A stretch of DNA of 64,000 nt, taken from positions 138,975-202,974 of the forward strand of contig JAWKQE010000008.1 of NCBI GenBank assembly GCA_041390305.1. The letters run 5' to 3'. Source of the DNA: JACKCR01 sp041390305. Lineage in GTDB: Bacteria; Eisenbacteria; RBG-16-71-46; CAIMUX01. Under the pieces are notes generated by a model, which made no database searches, was not told the origin of the DNA, and saw nothing but the letters and a program-made list of their open reading frames with translations. The translations under genes were made by a program, and so were the position numbers. This document shows positions 51,016 to 59,880 of this stretch, one piece after another. Numbering within the stretch: position 1 is the first letter of the stretch; each line of letters opens with the position of its first letter.

Positions 51016-51440
51016 TCACTTCACCACACCGAGGAGCACGCCGATCGGAACCGACGCGAATCCGATCACGAGGATCGCGGCGAGTCCGTGACCGAACTTC
51101 TCCACCGCATCCAGATGTCGCGGATGGCTCACTCCAGAGTCTGGAAGAGGCTCACCGTGCCGTGGAAGAGGTGGAAGTAGAGACACACGGTCGCGACCAC
51201 TGGCCTCTTACGCCCGCGATAGGCGGATTCTGGAAGCTCGGATCACGTTCGCATGGGCATTATTACCGTGCTCGAACAGGTTCGCGTGGGCCACGCCGGC
51301 CGTGAGGTGCAGGATGTGGTAGACGATGTAGGCGAAGCGCGAGACCGCCCCAGAACATCGAACGCGAACGCATTCGCACGCTGGTAGTGACGGACGGCGT
51401 AGTTCTGCCCGCGGGCGGCGGAGTTCTCAGCCCTCAGTTT
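51016..51440 (-). pseudogene. sdhC: SdhC, frameshifted C-terminal part
   Basis: Out-of-frame continuation of the cytochrome b subunit. Recognisable pieces in different frames include RGQNYAVRHYQRANAFAF, AYIVYHILHLTAGVAHA and IGFASVPIGVLLGVVK with a stop at 51016. At least three one-base indels are required. A helix with His ligands (YHILHL) fits a heme b site. Confidence 0.7.
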
Positions 51441-51698
51441 TCACGACCGTGACGACATGGAGCGCAACGGTGAGTCGATGAGGGCGACTCGGATCGCCCA
51501 GAGGATGCCGATCTCGAAGCGGAGGAGTTCGGCGTACTCGTCGAGCTTCGCCGGCTCGGTTGCAGTTCCCGGCCCGGCGAAGACCTGGAGGTTGCCGAGC
51601 ATGTGACCGATCAGAAACAGCACCATGATCGCACCCGTTACGGCGACGATGGTCTTCTTCCCGATCGAGGAACCGTAGAAGGTACTCACCCAACTCAT
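51441..51698 (-). CDS. sdhC: SdhC cytochrome b subunit, N-terminal fragment
   Basis: Membrane anchor of succinate dehydrogenase. The 85-residue open frame starts MSWVSTFYGSSIGKKTIVAV and holds the first helix (VAVTGAIMVLFLIGHMLGNLQVF, His a likely heme ligand) and the start of the second (LRFEIGILWAIRVALI). The normal subunit is about 220-240 residues. The frame is lost at about 51470 and the rest lies in other frames to 51016. Together with sdhA and sdhB it forms sdhCAB. Confidence 0.8.
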   Translation of the reverse strand: MSWVSTFYGSSIGKKTIVAVTGAIMVLFLIGHMLGNLQVFAGPGTATEPAKLDEYAELLRFEIGILWAIRVALIDSPLRSMSSRS

Positions 51699-51878
51699 CG
51701 GCTCTCCTCACCCCAAGCCTAGAGGCCGTGGCCCCGACTCGGTTTGCCGTGCCAACACTCAATAAGCTAAGGTGATAGACTACGGTTAGTTGTGCGATTA
51801 CCTCAAGTGTTAGCGCGATGAAATCCCCGCCCACACTCCATTAGCGTCCCTAATCGTCACGCTGTCGACGACAGGGGG

Positions 51879-53063
51879 TTAGTTGGAGTCCGGGCCGGGT
51901 TCCGGCGCGCCATCGCTGTCCGTATCGGTGTCCGTGTGCGCGTCTGGGCCGAGCCGTGAGCCCGCCCCGGACGACTCGAGGTCCGCCTGGAGATAGGCGA
52001 GGAACTCCGGCGTGAGCAGAGCATCCACCTTCTCCTCGATCCCCTCGTCCCTCAGGTGACAGACGTCCCGGAATGCACCGACCCGGCCGGAGAAGCGGGC
52101 CGCTACGTCGACACAGAGTAGGCCTCGCTTCCGGCAGAGAGCGCGGAGCCTCTGGTTGTAGAGGTCGATCCACCCCGCGTAGGTCTCAGGAACGACGAGC
52201 TGGCCCGGCCAGCCGTGGTGGAGGTCGTACCAGAGGAACTCCCACTCGGAGCGGCCGGCCGACTCGACGTCAGGCCGGAGGAAGGTTGCGAACGCAACCT
52301 CCACCCCCTCCTGCTGGGCGGCATCCGCCATCCTGCCGAGAGGGCGGATGGTCTGCCGATCGAGCAACTCCCCGAGGGTGACGTCGTCCGGCAGGAACCA
52401 GGATGAGAACCGCGTTCTGAGGAAGAGGGATCGGGCGAGAAGCGACTTCCAGCGGCCCAGTCGCCTCTCCTGCCTTTCGAGAGTCTCCCAGAGGTCGTTC
52501 ACTCCGTTGTACTCGAGTAGGAGATCCGGTTCGTACGCGAGATAGTCGTCGATTCGACGTCGTTCCGCCTGGGCGGTGTACCCGGAGACCCCGCAGTTCA
52601 GGACCTCGATCCGCTCCGTCTCCAGGGTGTCGCGGAGCGCAGCCTCGAGGCGCGACGGGTACGTCGACTCATTCGTCCACCCGGAGACGGTGGTCGAGCC
52701 TCCCACACAGACGATCCGGTAGATACTGTCGGGCTTGGGGTGCTCGATCGGGTCGTTTCGGAAACCGAGCGCATCCGTTCGGAACTCGAACTCTCGTCCC
52801 AGAACAGTTCGTTCGATCGAATGAGACGGCCGGTAGGAGTAGAACGGCTTCTCCCAGAGCGTGGAGTCGAGGGCCGCCGCGAATCCCAGCAGCTGCTGCC
52901 TTCCCTCAACGACATGCTCGTTTCGGGAACCGATATGGTGGAGCCGGAAACGGTAGAGCGCCTCGATCGATAGGAAGACGAGAGGCAGCCAGAGCAGCAG
53001 GAGTGCGAGGAACCGGAAGAGCAGGACAGCAGCGGGACCCCGGGCAGGCTTCGGTCCACGCAT
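51879..53063 (-). CDS. SGNH/GDSL-like hydrolase family protein
   Basis: 394 residues. One N-terminal membrane helix (LLFRFLALLLLWLPLVFLSI) with the rest outside the cytoplasm. SGNH blocks are VCVGGSTTVSGW (nucleophile Ser), NCGVSGYTAQ (Gly), EYNGVNDLWE (Asn) and a C-terminal DVCHLRDEG (Asp-x-x-His). It may deacylate or acylate an envelope sugar. The C-terminus is acidic and repetitive (DTDTDTDSD). It lies downstream of tRNA-Leu. The 180-bp gap to sdhC shows no clear gene. Confidence 0.82.
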   Translation of the reverse strand: MRGPKPARGPAAVLLFRFLALLLLWLPLVFLSIEALYRFRLHHIGSRNEHVVEGRQQLLGFAAALDSTLWEKPFYSYRPSHSIERTVLGREFEFRTDALGFRNDPIEHPKPDSIYRIVCVGGSTTVSGWTNESTYPSRLEAALRDTLETERIEVLNCGVSGYTAQAERRRIDDYLAYEPDLLLEYNGVNDLWETLERQERRLGRWKSLLARSLFLRTRFSSWFLPDDVTLGELLDRQTIRPLGRMADAAQQEGVEVAFATFLRPDVESAGRSEWEFLWYDLHHGWPGQLVVPETYAGWIDLYNQRLRALCRKRGLLCVDVAARFSGRVGAFRDVCHLRDEGIEEKVDALLTPEFLAYLQADLESSGAGSRLGPDAHTDTDTDSDGAPEPGPDSN

Positions 53064-53072
53064 CAGTGTTTA

Positions 53073-53157
53073 TGGTGCCGAGAGCGGGATTCGAACCCGC
53101 ACGGGTCTCCCCACACGCCCCTCAAGCGTGCGTGTCTACCAATTCCACCACCTCGGC
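53073..53157 (-). tRNA. tRNA-Leu(GAG)
   Basis: Class II tRNA on the minus strand. Acceptor GCCGAGG pairs with TCTCGGC. Anticodon stem CACGC/GCGTG encloses TTGAGGG with anticodon GAG. A long variable arm and T arm CGGG-TTCGAAT-CCCG follow, with encoded CCA. The neighbour secG upstream repeats the common secG-tRNA-Leu arrangement. Confidence 0.94.
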
Positions 53158-53192
53158 CCAAAACTCTGCTGCGTTCCCTCCGGTCGGATCTC

Positions 53193-53612
53193 CTACTGGC
53201 CGGACGTGCCGGAACCCTCGGTCGCGGGCTCGGGTACATCCTGACCCGTAGCCGGTGCGGACGGAGTTCCCTGCGTCGCAGGCACGTTCGTAGCCGGAAC
53301 CGTCTCGGTCGTGTTGCTGCGAGGTGCGAGCGGGGTGGACCCCGTACGCTTCTCGATCAGGCTCTTCCGATTCGGGTCGTCCGACGACGAGAGGAGCGCG
53401 AGAATCAGAGCGAGCGTCATGAACGCACCGCCCAGAATCCAGGTCGCCTTACCCAGGAAGTCGACGGCCCCGCGCCCACCGAACAGAGTCTGGTTCCCAC
53501 CGCCGCCACCGAAGGCACCGGATAGCCCCCCGCCACGGCCGGACTGCATGAGCACGACTACGACGAGGAAGAAACAGACGATGACGAAGAGAGCTACGAG
53601 AAATCCGTACAT
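53193..53612 (-). CDS. secG: Preprotein translocase subunit SecG
   Basis: Accessory subunit of SecYEG. 139 residues. Two helices (LVALFVIVCFFLVVVVLMQ and ATWILGGAFMTLALILALL) flank the conserved glycine-rich segment QSGRGGGLSGAFGGGG. A Pro/Thr/Ala-rich tail of about 55 residues is longer than usual. It follows tpiA, a frequent gene order. Confidence 0.94.
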   Translation of the reverse strand: MYGFLVALFVIVCFFLVVVVLMQSGRGGGLSGAFGGGGGNQTLFGGRGAVDFLGKATWILGGAFMTLALILALLSSSDDPNRKSLIEKRTGSTPLAPRSNTTETVPATNVPATQGTPSAPATGQDVPEPATEGSGTSGQ

Positions 53613-53672
53613 TGCCGAAGCAAACCTCCCAGTGACGTAAGCTGGGAAGCTAGCAGCGGTAGCGCGAGACCG

Positions 53673-54428
53673 TCAAGCGCATTTCTCCGCTTGTTCCGCG
53701 ATGGCGATGAAGCCCGGAACCTCGAGACTCGCCCCCCCCACCAGGACGCCGTCCACGGCCGGCAATGCCAGGATTTCGGCCGCATTGCTCGGCTTGACGC
53801 TCCCGCCGTAGAGGAGGGGAACCTCCCTGCCCGGGGCACCCCAGAGCCGTCCCAGCACCTCCCGGATCCCTGTGTGTGCCTCCGCTACCTGCTCGGTCGT
53901 GGCCACCTTGCCCGTGCCGATCGCCCACACCGGTTCATAGGCGATCTCGAGACGGGCCGCGTCGCTGGCAGCGAGTTCACCGAGCCCCCGCTCGATCTGT
54001 CGGGTCAGGACCTCGGTGGTCCGCCCTCCCTCCCGCTCGGCCAGATCCTCTCCGATGCAGAAGAGCGGCAGGAGCCCCGAGCCGAGCGCCGCCCTCACCT
54101 TCTTGGCGAGGAACCCGTCGTCCTCGTGGAAGAGGTGCCTCCGCTCCGAGTGTCCGATGAGTACCCGCTCGACCCCTGCGTCCAGGATCATCGGCGCCGA
54201 GATCTCCCCCGTGAACGCACCGGATCGCTCCGGGTGGAGATTCTGCGCTCCGACCTCGAGCCGGGAGCCCGCAGCCGCGCGCGCCACCGTATCGAGCGCG
54301 ATGAACGACGGATAGACACGGATCCGCACCACCGTCGAGACGTTCTTCGATGCTTCGAGGAGATCCTCGACCCAGGCACGTGCCTCTCCGCACGTCTTCT
54401 GCATCTTCCAGTTGCCGGCGACGATCAC
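53673..54428 (-). CDS. tpiA: Triosephosphate isomerase
   Basis: Interconverts DHAP and G3P. 251 residues from GTG 54428, which shares GTGA with the pgk stop; the open frame extends far upstream without homology. Catalytic residues are visible: Lys in AGNWKMQKT, His in VLIGHSERRHLF, Glu in EIAYEPVWAIGTGK, and the phosphate loop LLYGGSVKPSNA. Confidence 0.97.
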   Translation of the reverse strand: MIVAGNWKMQKTCGEARAWVEDLLEASKNVSTVVRIRVYPSFIALDTVARAAAGSRLEVGAQNLHPERSGAFTGEISAPMILDAGVERVLIGHSERRHLFHEDDGFLAKKVRAALGSGLLPLFCIGEDLAEREGGRTTEVLTRQIERGLGELAASDAARLEIAYEPVWAIGTGKVATTEQVAEAHTGIREVLGRLWGAPGREVPLLYGGSVKPSNAAEILALPAVDGVLVGGASLEVPGFIAIAEQAEKCA

Positions 54429-55624
54429 GAGGCGGCTCCTTTCCGGTCGAGGGCCGCGACACCCGGGAGCTCCTTGCCTTCGAGGAACTCGAGGGAAGCC
54501 CCGCCGCCGGTGGAGATGTGCGACATCTTCTCCGCGAGTCCGGCCGCGTGCACGGCTGCCGCGGAGTCCCCGCCACCCACCACACTCGTTGCGCCCGAAT
54601 CCGTCGCCTGCGCAATCGCGCGCCCCACGGCGAACGTACCCTCCGCGTAGGCCGGAACCTCGAACACGCCCATCGGCCCGTTCCAGACGATCGTCCTGGC
54701 CGCCGCGAGGAGCCCGGCGTATCGCTCGATCGAGGCGGGCCCGATGTCGACGCCCATCCGGTCGGCGGGAACCGCGTCCACGCCGACGATGGCACCCGCG
54801 TCGGAGCCCGAGATGTCGGCCGCGACTCTCGTGTCCACCGGGAGCACCAGCTTGCTGCTGTGCGGCCCGGCCAGGAGCGACTTCGCCATTTCGATCCGGT
54901 CTTCCTCGACGAGCGACGTTCCGGTCCCGAGGCCCTGCGCCCTGAAGAACGTGAACATCATCGCTCCCCCCACGATCAACTGGTCCACGCGGGGAAGTAG
55001 GTTTTCGATCACGTCGATCTTCCCGGAGATCTTGGCACCACCGAGAACCGCGACGAACGGGCGCTCCGGAGATTCGAGCGCCCCACCCAGGTAGCGCAGC
55101 TCCGACTCCATGAGGAACCCCGCGACGGACGGACGGACGAAGCGCGTGATCCCTTCCGTGGACGCATGCGCACGGTGGGCCGTCCCGAAGGCGTCGTTCA
55201 CGTAGACGTCGGCCAGCGCCGCCAGCTGCTTCGCGAACGCGGGATCGTTCTTCTCCTCCTCCGCGTGGAAGCGGAGGTTCTCGAGGAGGAGACACGCACC
55301 CGGGGCGAGCTTCGCGACCTCCGCCTCCACGTCGCCGCCCGCGCACTCGGTCGTGAAGGCGACGTCCCGTCCGAGGAGTTCGGAGAGCCGAACCGCGGCC
55401 GGCCGGAGGGAGAGTTTCGCATTCACCGTTCCTTTCGGCCGCCCCAGGTGCGAAGCGAGGACGACCTTGGCACCGCGGTCCAGCAGATACTCGATCGTGG
55501 GGAGAGCCGCCCGGATCCGCGTGTCGTCCGCGACTCGTTCGCCGTCCAGAGGGACATTGAAGTCAACCCGTACGAACACCCGCTTGTCCCGCGGGTCGAC
55601 ATCCCGAACCGACATCCGTTCCAC
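54425..55624 (-). CDS. pgk: Phosphoglycerate kinase
   Basis: ATP-forming step of glycolysis. 399 residues. Visible are RVFVRVDFNVPLDGERVADD, ASHLGRPKG, LLENLRFHAEEEKNDP, VNDAFGTAHRAHAST, VAVLGGAKISGKIDVI and the C-terminal nucleotide loop SVVGGGDSAAAV with STGGGASLEFLEGKELPGV. It is followed by tpiA and secG in one operon. Confidence 0.98.
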   Translation of the reverse strand: MERMSVRDVDPRDKRVFVRVDFNVPLDGERVADDTRIRAALPTIEYLLDRGAKVVLASHLGRPKGTVNAKLSLRPAAVRLSELLGRDVAFTTECAGGDVEAEVAKLAPGACLLLENLRFHAEEEKNDPAFAKQLAALADVYVNDAFGTAHRAHASTEGITRFVRPSVAGFLMESELRYLGGALESPERPFVAVLGGAKISGKIDVIENLLPRVDQLIVGGAMMFTFFRAQGLGTGTSLVEEDRIEMAKSLLAGPHSSKLVLPVDTRVAADISGSDAGAIVGVDAVPADRMGVDIGPASIERYAGLLAAARTIVWNGPMGVFEVPAYAEGTFAVGRAIAQATDSGATSVVGGGDSAAAVHAAGLAEKMSHISTGGGASLEFLEGKELPGVAALDRKGAAS

Positions 55625-55736
55625 GACCAGTCCTCCTCTCCACGCCGTTCGGCGCCCAGCCTACGGGCGGACGCGCCGCCACTCCGGGCAGGAACGGTAC
55701 ATCAAGGAAAGGGGCGCCACCACCACGGCGGTCCGG

Positions 55737-57482
55737 TCAGCGCAGATTCCCGGGAAGGTTCGAGTAGACGAGGACGAAGTCTCCCGCGCCCATCTCGTCC
55801 ACGAAGATGAACTTGAGGCCGTGCTGCATCCCCGCGAACTCGGGAATGAGCGGGTCGCCCTGGAAAGAAGTAGTCCCAGACGAGGTAGGCGCGGTTGTCC
55901 CGAACACTGCGGCGCTTCGTCTGCCGGAGCCGCGCCTCCAGACTCTCGCCCGGATCGTCGATCTCATCGGGGAGCACATAGGCGAGGAGCTCCGGTCCTG
56001 GGGGTTGAGGTTGAAGGAGATCTCGTCTGGCGGTCCGAACCGGATGAAGACGCGTCCCTGGTCGGTCCGGTACCCCTCCCGATGCTTCGTGCCGAACTCG
56101 TGGTTCGCGTACTCGATCCGGCGGAGGAACTCCTGCTCGCGCGGGTTGGGCTCACCGGGAGCCGTGGGCCAGAGGCGATCCCAGAACCGCCGCAGGAAGT
56201 CCTCCTGCGCGCCGCGGTCCATGATGAGGAGTGAGTCGTTCTCCGCCCGGCTGAGCAGGAGGAGTTCGGCGTAGCGGAACAACGTCTGTTCGTCCTGGGT
56301 CCAGCGCCTCTCCTCCCAGACCACCTGGAAGTCGCCGTCCGTCGAGGCCAGTACGGCCCCGGAGGAGTCCTCGATCCGCACCTCGAGACGGTACCCACCG
56401 CTCGCGAGCTTCGAGACGTCGAACCGTTGCAGCTCCCAGCGCGGTTCGGCGGACGCGGTGACGTCGCTGCGCGTCTCCACGACGGAACTCCCGTCTCGAG
56501 TCGCGAAGATCTCGTGGACCAGCACGAGCGGATCTCCGGCCTCCACGCCTGTCGGGAGTCCGTACCGCTCCCAGTAGACCGTCATCACACGTTGGTGGAG
56601 CCCGTAGTACCGGAACGGGTTCGGATGGAGCCGAGCCCGGACGCTTCGGAAGCCGGGTAGCCCCGCGGAAGGCGCCCCCTCGGCCTGCGCCCAGGCGAAG
56701 AACAGTCCGCTGATGAGGAGCCCCTTCGTCTCGTCCGCTTCCAGCCATCCCGGCTCGCCGCCGCCGAAGGTATCGTCGGGCTCGTTCTCGGTGACTGCGT
56801 TCGATCGGTCCGGAGCACCCGAGCCGCCCGCCGCACCGGGATCGGCAGGACCACCCGAGCCGCCCGCCGCACCGAGACCATCCGGAGCGTTGGAGCCGCC
56901 TGGAGCACCGGAGCCGCCGGGAGAGTCCGCGCCACCCGGACCGTCTGGATCATGCAGGCTGTCTGGGTCGTCCGGCCGCGCTCCGTCCGCGCGCATCGGC
57001 CAGAGGAGCCGGCCCTCCACCACTCCACGAGGGTGTTCACCACGCAGCTTGTCCAGCAGTCCGATCTTGAGGCGGGTCACGTCCTCGACCGTGATCCGGA
57101 CTCCACGGGTTCCCTCGAACCACTTCGGATGGAGGCGCAACCAACGCTCCGGGACCGGAAACGTGGAGGTCGGACCGGCGGTGGAATCGGGATCGAGCGG
57201 GAGTTCGGTCTGGTACTCGGCCCGCGGCTGCCCGTCGTGATCGAGCATGGCGACAGCGACCCGGATCCGGAGGGAGTCGGACTCCTCTGCCCCGAGCGCA
57301 TCGCGAGGAATGGCGATCGTCACCTCGGGCGCGATCCGGCCGTCCTCCTCGAAGAGAACGACATCGGCTTGGAATCGGATGTTCCCCGTCGCTTCGGCCG
57401 GAAACGTGGAAGAAAGCGGATCCTCACCGCTGAGCGGCCACACCGCGAGGAAGAGGAGAATGGGGAGAAACGGCTGGATCAT
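55737..57482 (-). CDS. GWxTD-domain protein (two compensating frameshifts)
   Basis: Secreted protein of about 581 residues from ATG 57482. The signal is PFLPILLFLAVWPLSG. A beta-rich N-terminal part is followed by a Gly/Pro/Ser/Asp linker of about 65 residues (PGGSGAPGGSNAPDG), then the GWxTD region: EDFLRRFWDRLWP, EFGTKHREGYRTDQGRVFIR (GYRTD at the motif), FGPPDEI and a C-terminal LKFIFVDEMGAGDFVLVYSN. Between about 56005 and 55865 the family sequence is in another frame (LPDEIDDPGESLEARLR), restored afterwards, so two indels cancel. Confidence 0.8.
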   Translation of the reverse strand: MIQPFLPILLFLAVWPLSGEDPLSSTFPAEATGNIRFQADVVLFEEDGRIAPEVTIAIPRDALGAEESDSLRIRVAVAMLDHDGQPRAEYQTELPLDPDSTAGPTSTFPVPERWLRLHPKWFEGTRGVRITVEDVTRLKIGLLDKLRGEHPRGVVEGRLLWPMRADGARPDDPDSLHDPDGPGGADSPGGSGAPGGSNAPDGLGAAGGSGGPADPGAAGGSGAPDRSNAVTENEPDDTFGGGEPGWLEADETKGLLISGLFFAWAQAEGAPSAGLPGFRSVRARLHPNPFRYYGLHQRVMTVYWERYGLPTGVEAGDPLVLVHEIFATRDGSSVVETRSDVTASAEPRWELQRFDVSKLASGGYRLEVRIEDSSGAVLASTDGDFQVVWEERRWTQDEQTLFRYAELLLLSRAENDSLLIMDRGAQEDFLRRFWDRLWPTAPGEPNPREQEFLRRIEYANHEFGTKHREGYRTDQGRVFIRFGPPDEISFNLNPQDRSSSPMCSPMRSTIRARVWRRGSGRRSAAVFGTTAPTSSGTTSFQGDPLIPEFAGMQHGLKFIFVDEMGAGDFVLVYSNLPGNLR

Positions 57483-57552
57483 CAGGGAGACTCCTCCGGA
57501 CCCTTTCGAGGCCCAAGTCCGGTCCGAATCCCCGGTTTCGGTAAGGCCGCGC

Positions 57553-57582
57553 GCGTCCCGCCCCGTGATCGGAACGGGACGC
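57553..57582 (-). terminator. Hairpin between the PorV-like and GWxTD genes
   Basis: GCGTCCCG pairs perfectly with CGGGACGC over a 14-nt loop, in the 163-bp gap after the PorV-like stop. No T run follows. Confidence 0.4.
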
Positions 57583-57645
57583 CCCGTGGCTACGAAAGCT
57601 GTCCTCGGCCTGCCAGCCGGCTCGGGAGGGCCCCCGGGCCCGCTG

Positions 57646-58590
57646 CTAGAAGCGGAAGTCGATCGAGATCCGGTGGACGCCCGTCCCGATCTCGGCCATG
57701 TCCGTGTACGAGTAGTCGACCCGCGACTCGGAGTTGAAGCCCGTCGCGACCTTGAATCCGAGGCCGGCGGAGTAACTCTCGAGGTCGTACCGGAACTGGT
57801 ATCCGCCCCGGGCGAAGAAGAACTCCTTGAAGCCGTACTCGGCGCCCCAACTCGCCCGCTCCTTGTTGTCCGGCGGGTGGCTGAACTCGCCTGCCATAGT
57901 GAAGAGATGGGCATCCGACTCGTAGAGGTTCATCGACATCCCGACCCGGAACACCGTGGGCATCTTGACCGTGTCGTCGATGAACTTGAGATCGCTTCCG
58001 ATGTTCTGGATGGCCATCCCGATCCGGAGGCTGCGGTATCCCGTGTCGTAGAGCGTACCGAAGTCGAAGCAGTACCCAGACTCCGAGTAGCCCGGCGCGA
58101 GCGAGCTCTGGACGTAGTTCATGGAGATCCCCGTGGAGAACTTGTCCGTGAACGAGCGTCCGTAGGTGAGCCCGACGGCCAGGTCACCCGAGTCGAACGA
58201 CTGCCCCGTCCCCTCGGGACGGAACACGGTACGAACCGGCTGGGCATCCATGTAGAGAGCCCGCGCATTGACCGCGACCTTCCCGGGCAGGAAGCCGACG
58301 TCGAACACGGCGCCGAGCTGGGAGAAGTTGATGTCCGCCAGATAGGACATGTGGTTGACGTTGACGACCGACCGGTTGATCCGAGCGATGCCAGCCGGGT
58401 TCCAATAGATCGCAGACGCGTCGTCCGCCACGGATACGAACGCTCCGCCCATCGCCTGCGCACGAGCGCCGACGCCCAGTTTGAGGAACTGCACGCCGAT
58501 CGTTCCTACCTTCTCGAACTCCTCCGCGGCCTGGGATACCCCCGGGACCAGTGCCAGCGCGAAGCCGAGCGCGATGATCGTCCTCTTCAC
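57646..58590 (-). CDS. PorV/PorQ-family outer membrane protein
   Basis: Barrel of the FadL-like PorV/PorQ group, which in Bacteroidetes shuttles or anchors type IX secretion cargo. 314 residues from GTG 58590, preceded by AAGGAGG and six bases. A signal peptide (IIALGFALALVPGVSQA) precedes the diagnostic N-terminus FLKLGVGARAQAMGGAFVSV, ADDASAIYWNPAGIARI. Strands continue to a terminal Phe (ISIDFRF). It lies beside a FlgD-Ig-tailed protein that could be its cargo. Confidence 0.88.
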   Translation of the reverse strand: MKRTIIALGFALALVPGVSQAAEEFEKVGTIGVQFLKLGVGARAQAMGGAFVSVADDASAIYWNPAGIARINRSVVNVNHMSYLADINFSQLGAVFDVGFLPGKVAVNARALYMDAQPVRTVFRPEGTGQSFDSGDLAVGLTYGRSFTDKFSTGISMNYVQSSLAPGYSESGYCFDFGTLYDTGYRSLRIGMAIQNIGSDLKFIDDTVKMPTVFRVGMSMNLYESDAHLFTMAGEFSHPPDNKERASWGAEYGFKEFFFARGGYQFRYDLESYSAGLGFKVATGFNSESRVDYSYTDMAEIGTGVHRISIDFRF

Positions 58591-58631
58591 CGGGAACCTC
58601 CTTCGAACTCTCGTTCCCATCAACCCCGCCT

Positions 58632-59880
58632 TTACTTGATGACGACGAAGCGGCCGATCTTGTGGTCGTTGCCTGCTTCGATCGCGTAGAGATAGACGCC
58701 CGAGACGATATCCTGGCCGTTTCGACTGATCAGATCCCAGAACGCCGTTCCGCTCCGACCGTCGTGGTTGAGTGTCCGCACCAGGTCACCGGCAAGCGTG
58801 AAGATCTTGATCTTGCACTCCCGGTCGGGAAGACCGGCGAATGCGATGCGCGTTCCCGTCGGGTCCTTGTCGCTCGGAACGAGGTCCCAGCCGTCCGGGT
58901 TGCCGCCGTTGGCTTCCCCACCCGCGATGTACGGGTTCGGCACCACGAAGACGCCGTCCAGGCTGCCGGACTCGACCGCGCCCCACTTCGGGATGACGGC
59001 CTGCGCCTCGACCGCCGCGGGGAGTCCCTCGAGCTCGGTCGTGTTCGTCGAGTCGAGCGGCACCACGCTGTAGGACGTCACGTCGTAGAAGTAGTACATC
59101 CCGTTCTTGAGACCGGCACTGTCCACATAGGTGTAGTAGCCGACCGGACGGTACTGCTTGAGCGAGTCCGCGCCCGTCGCGCCCGTGACGACGAGTTCGC
59201 AGTCACCGGCCTCCTGGCACGCGGCCGAGTCGAAGTCAGCGTCCGCGTACTTCGGCAGGTAGTTCGGGGAATCCTCACCCATGCCGTCGGCGGGACGGTA
59301 GGAGAGGTCCGCGATGAGCTGCCAGTCGGTCGGAGCCGGACCCACGGCGCCCACGGGCCGGTTCCAGCCCTCCACGCGCCAGACCTTGTAGCCCGTGAAG
59401 AGAATCGAACGGGAGGCCACGTCCGCCGTCAGCTCACTGAGGTTGTCCCACTGTACGACAACCCGACGGTCGCCGTCCGGGGCGTAGACCCCGATACCCG
59501 ACGCGGCGTTCGGATCGCCGTCCGGATCGTCCCAATCCCAGTCGTTCGGATCGAGGTTCGTCCCCGGAGGCGGAGGCGCGACCGAGCCGACCCAGTGGAC
59601 GAGCGTCTCGTTTCCGTCCGTGAGCGGGGTGCAGCAGTTGCAGTCCGCATCCACGTAGTTCTCCGGGACGCAGTCCACTTCCTTGATCGTGCGCTGCGTG
59701 ACGTTGTTGGAGTCGCAGGGATCGCGCCAGAACTGCGGCTCACCCGGCGCGAGCGCGGGGAGACAGGTCTCCGCTCCGTCGACACCGGTCGCGAGGTTCT
59801 GGTCCACGTCCTTCCAGGCGCCGTTGTAGATCCGCTGCGCGTTGATCGCGTTCCGGATCGCTGCCGTCCTTCCCGGACCC
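58632..59880 (-). CDS. FlgD-Ig-tailed secreted protein, C-terminal part
   Basis: In-frame part after a single frameshift near 59880. It continues the protein starting at 61143. It contains NAINAQRIYNGAWKDVDQNL, a Cys-rich DADCNCCTPLTDGN, a long beta-rich region, and a C-terminal FlgD-Ig-like/type-A sorting-type domain: GVFVVPNPYIAGGEANGG, IKIFTLAGDLVRTLNHDGRS, TAFWDLISRNGQDIVSGVYL, then KIGRFVVIK. Such domains mark secreted or surface proteins in FCB relatives. The whole protein would be about 835 residues. Confidence 0.8.

Noticed and set aside
51700..51878. Promoter of sdhCAB in the gap upstream of sdhC
   Set aside because: The segment is relatively AT-rich and has TAGCTT and TATCAC, but no -35 at suitable spacing could be paired with them.
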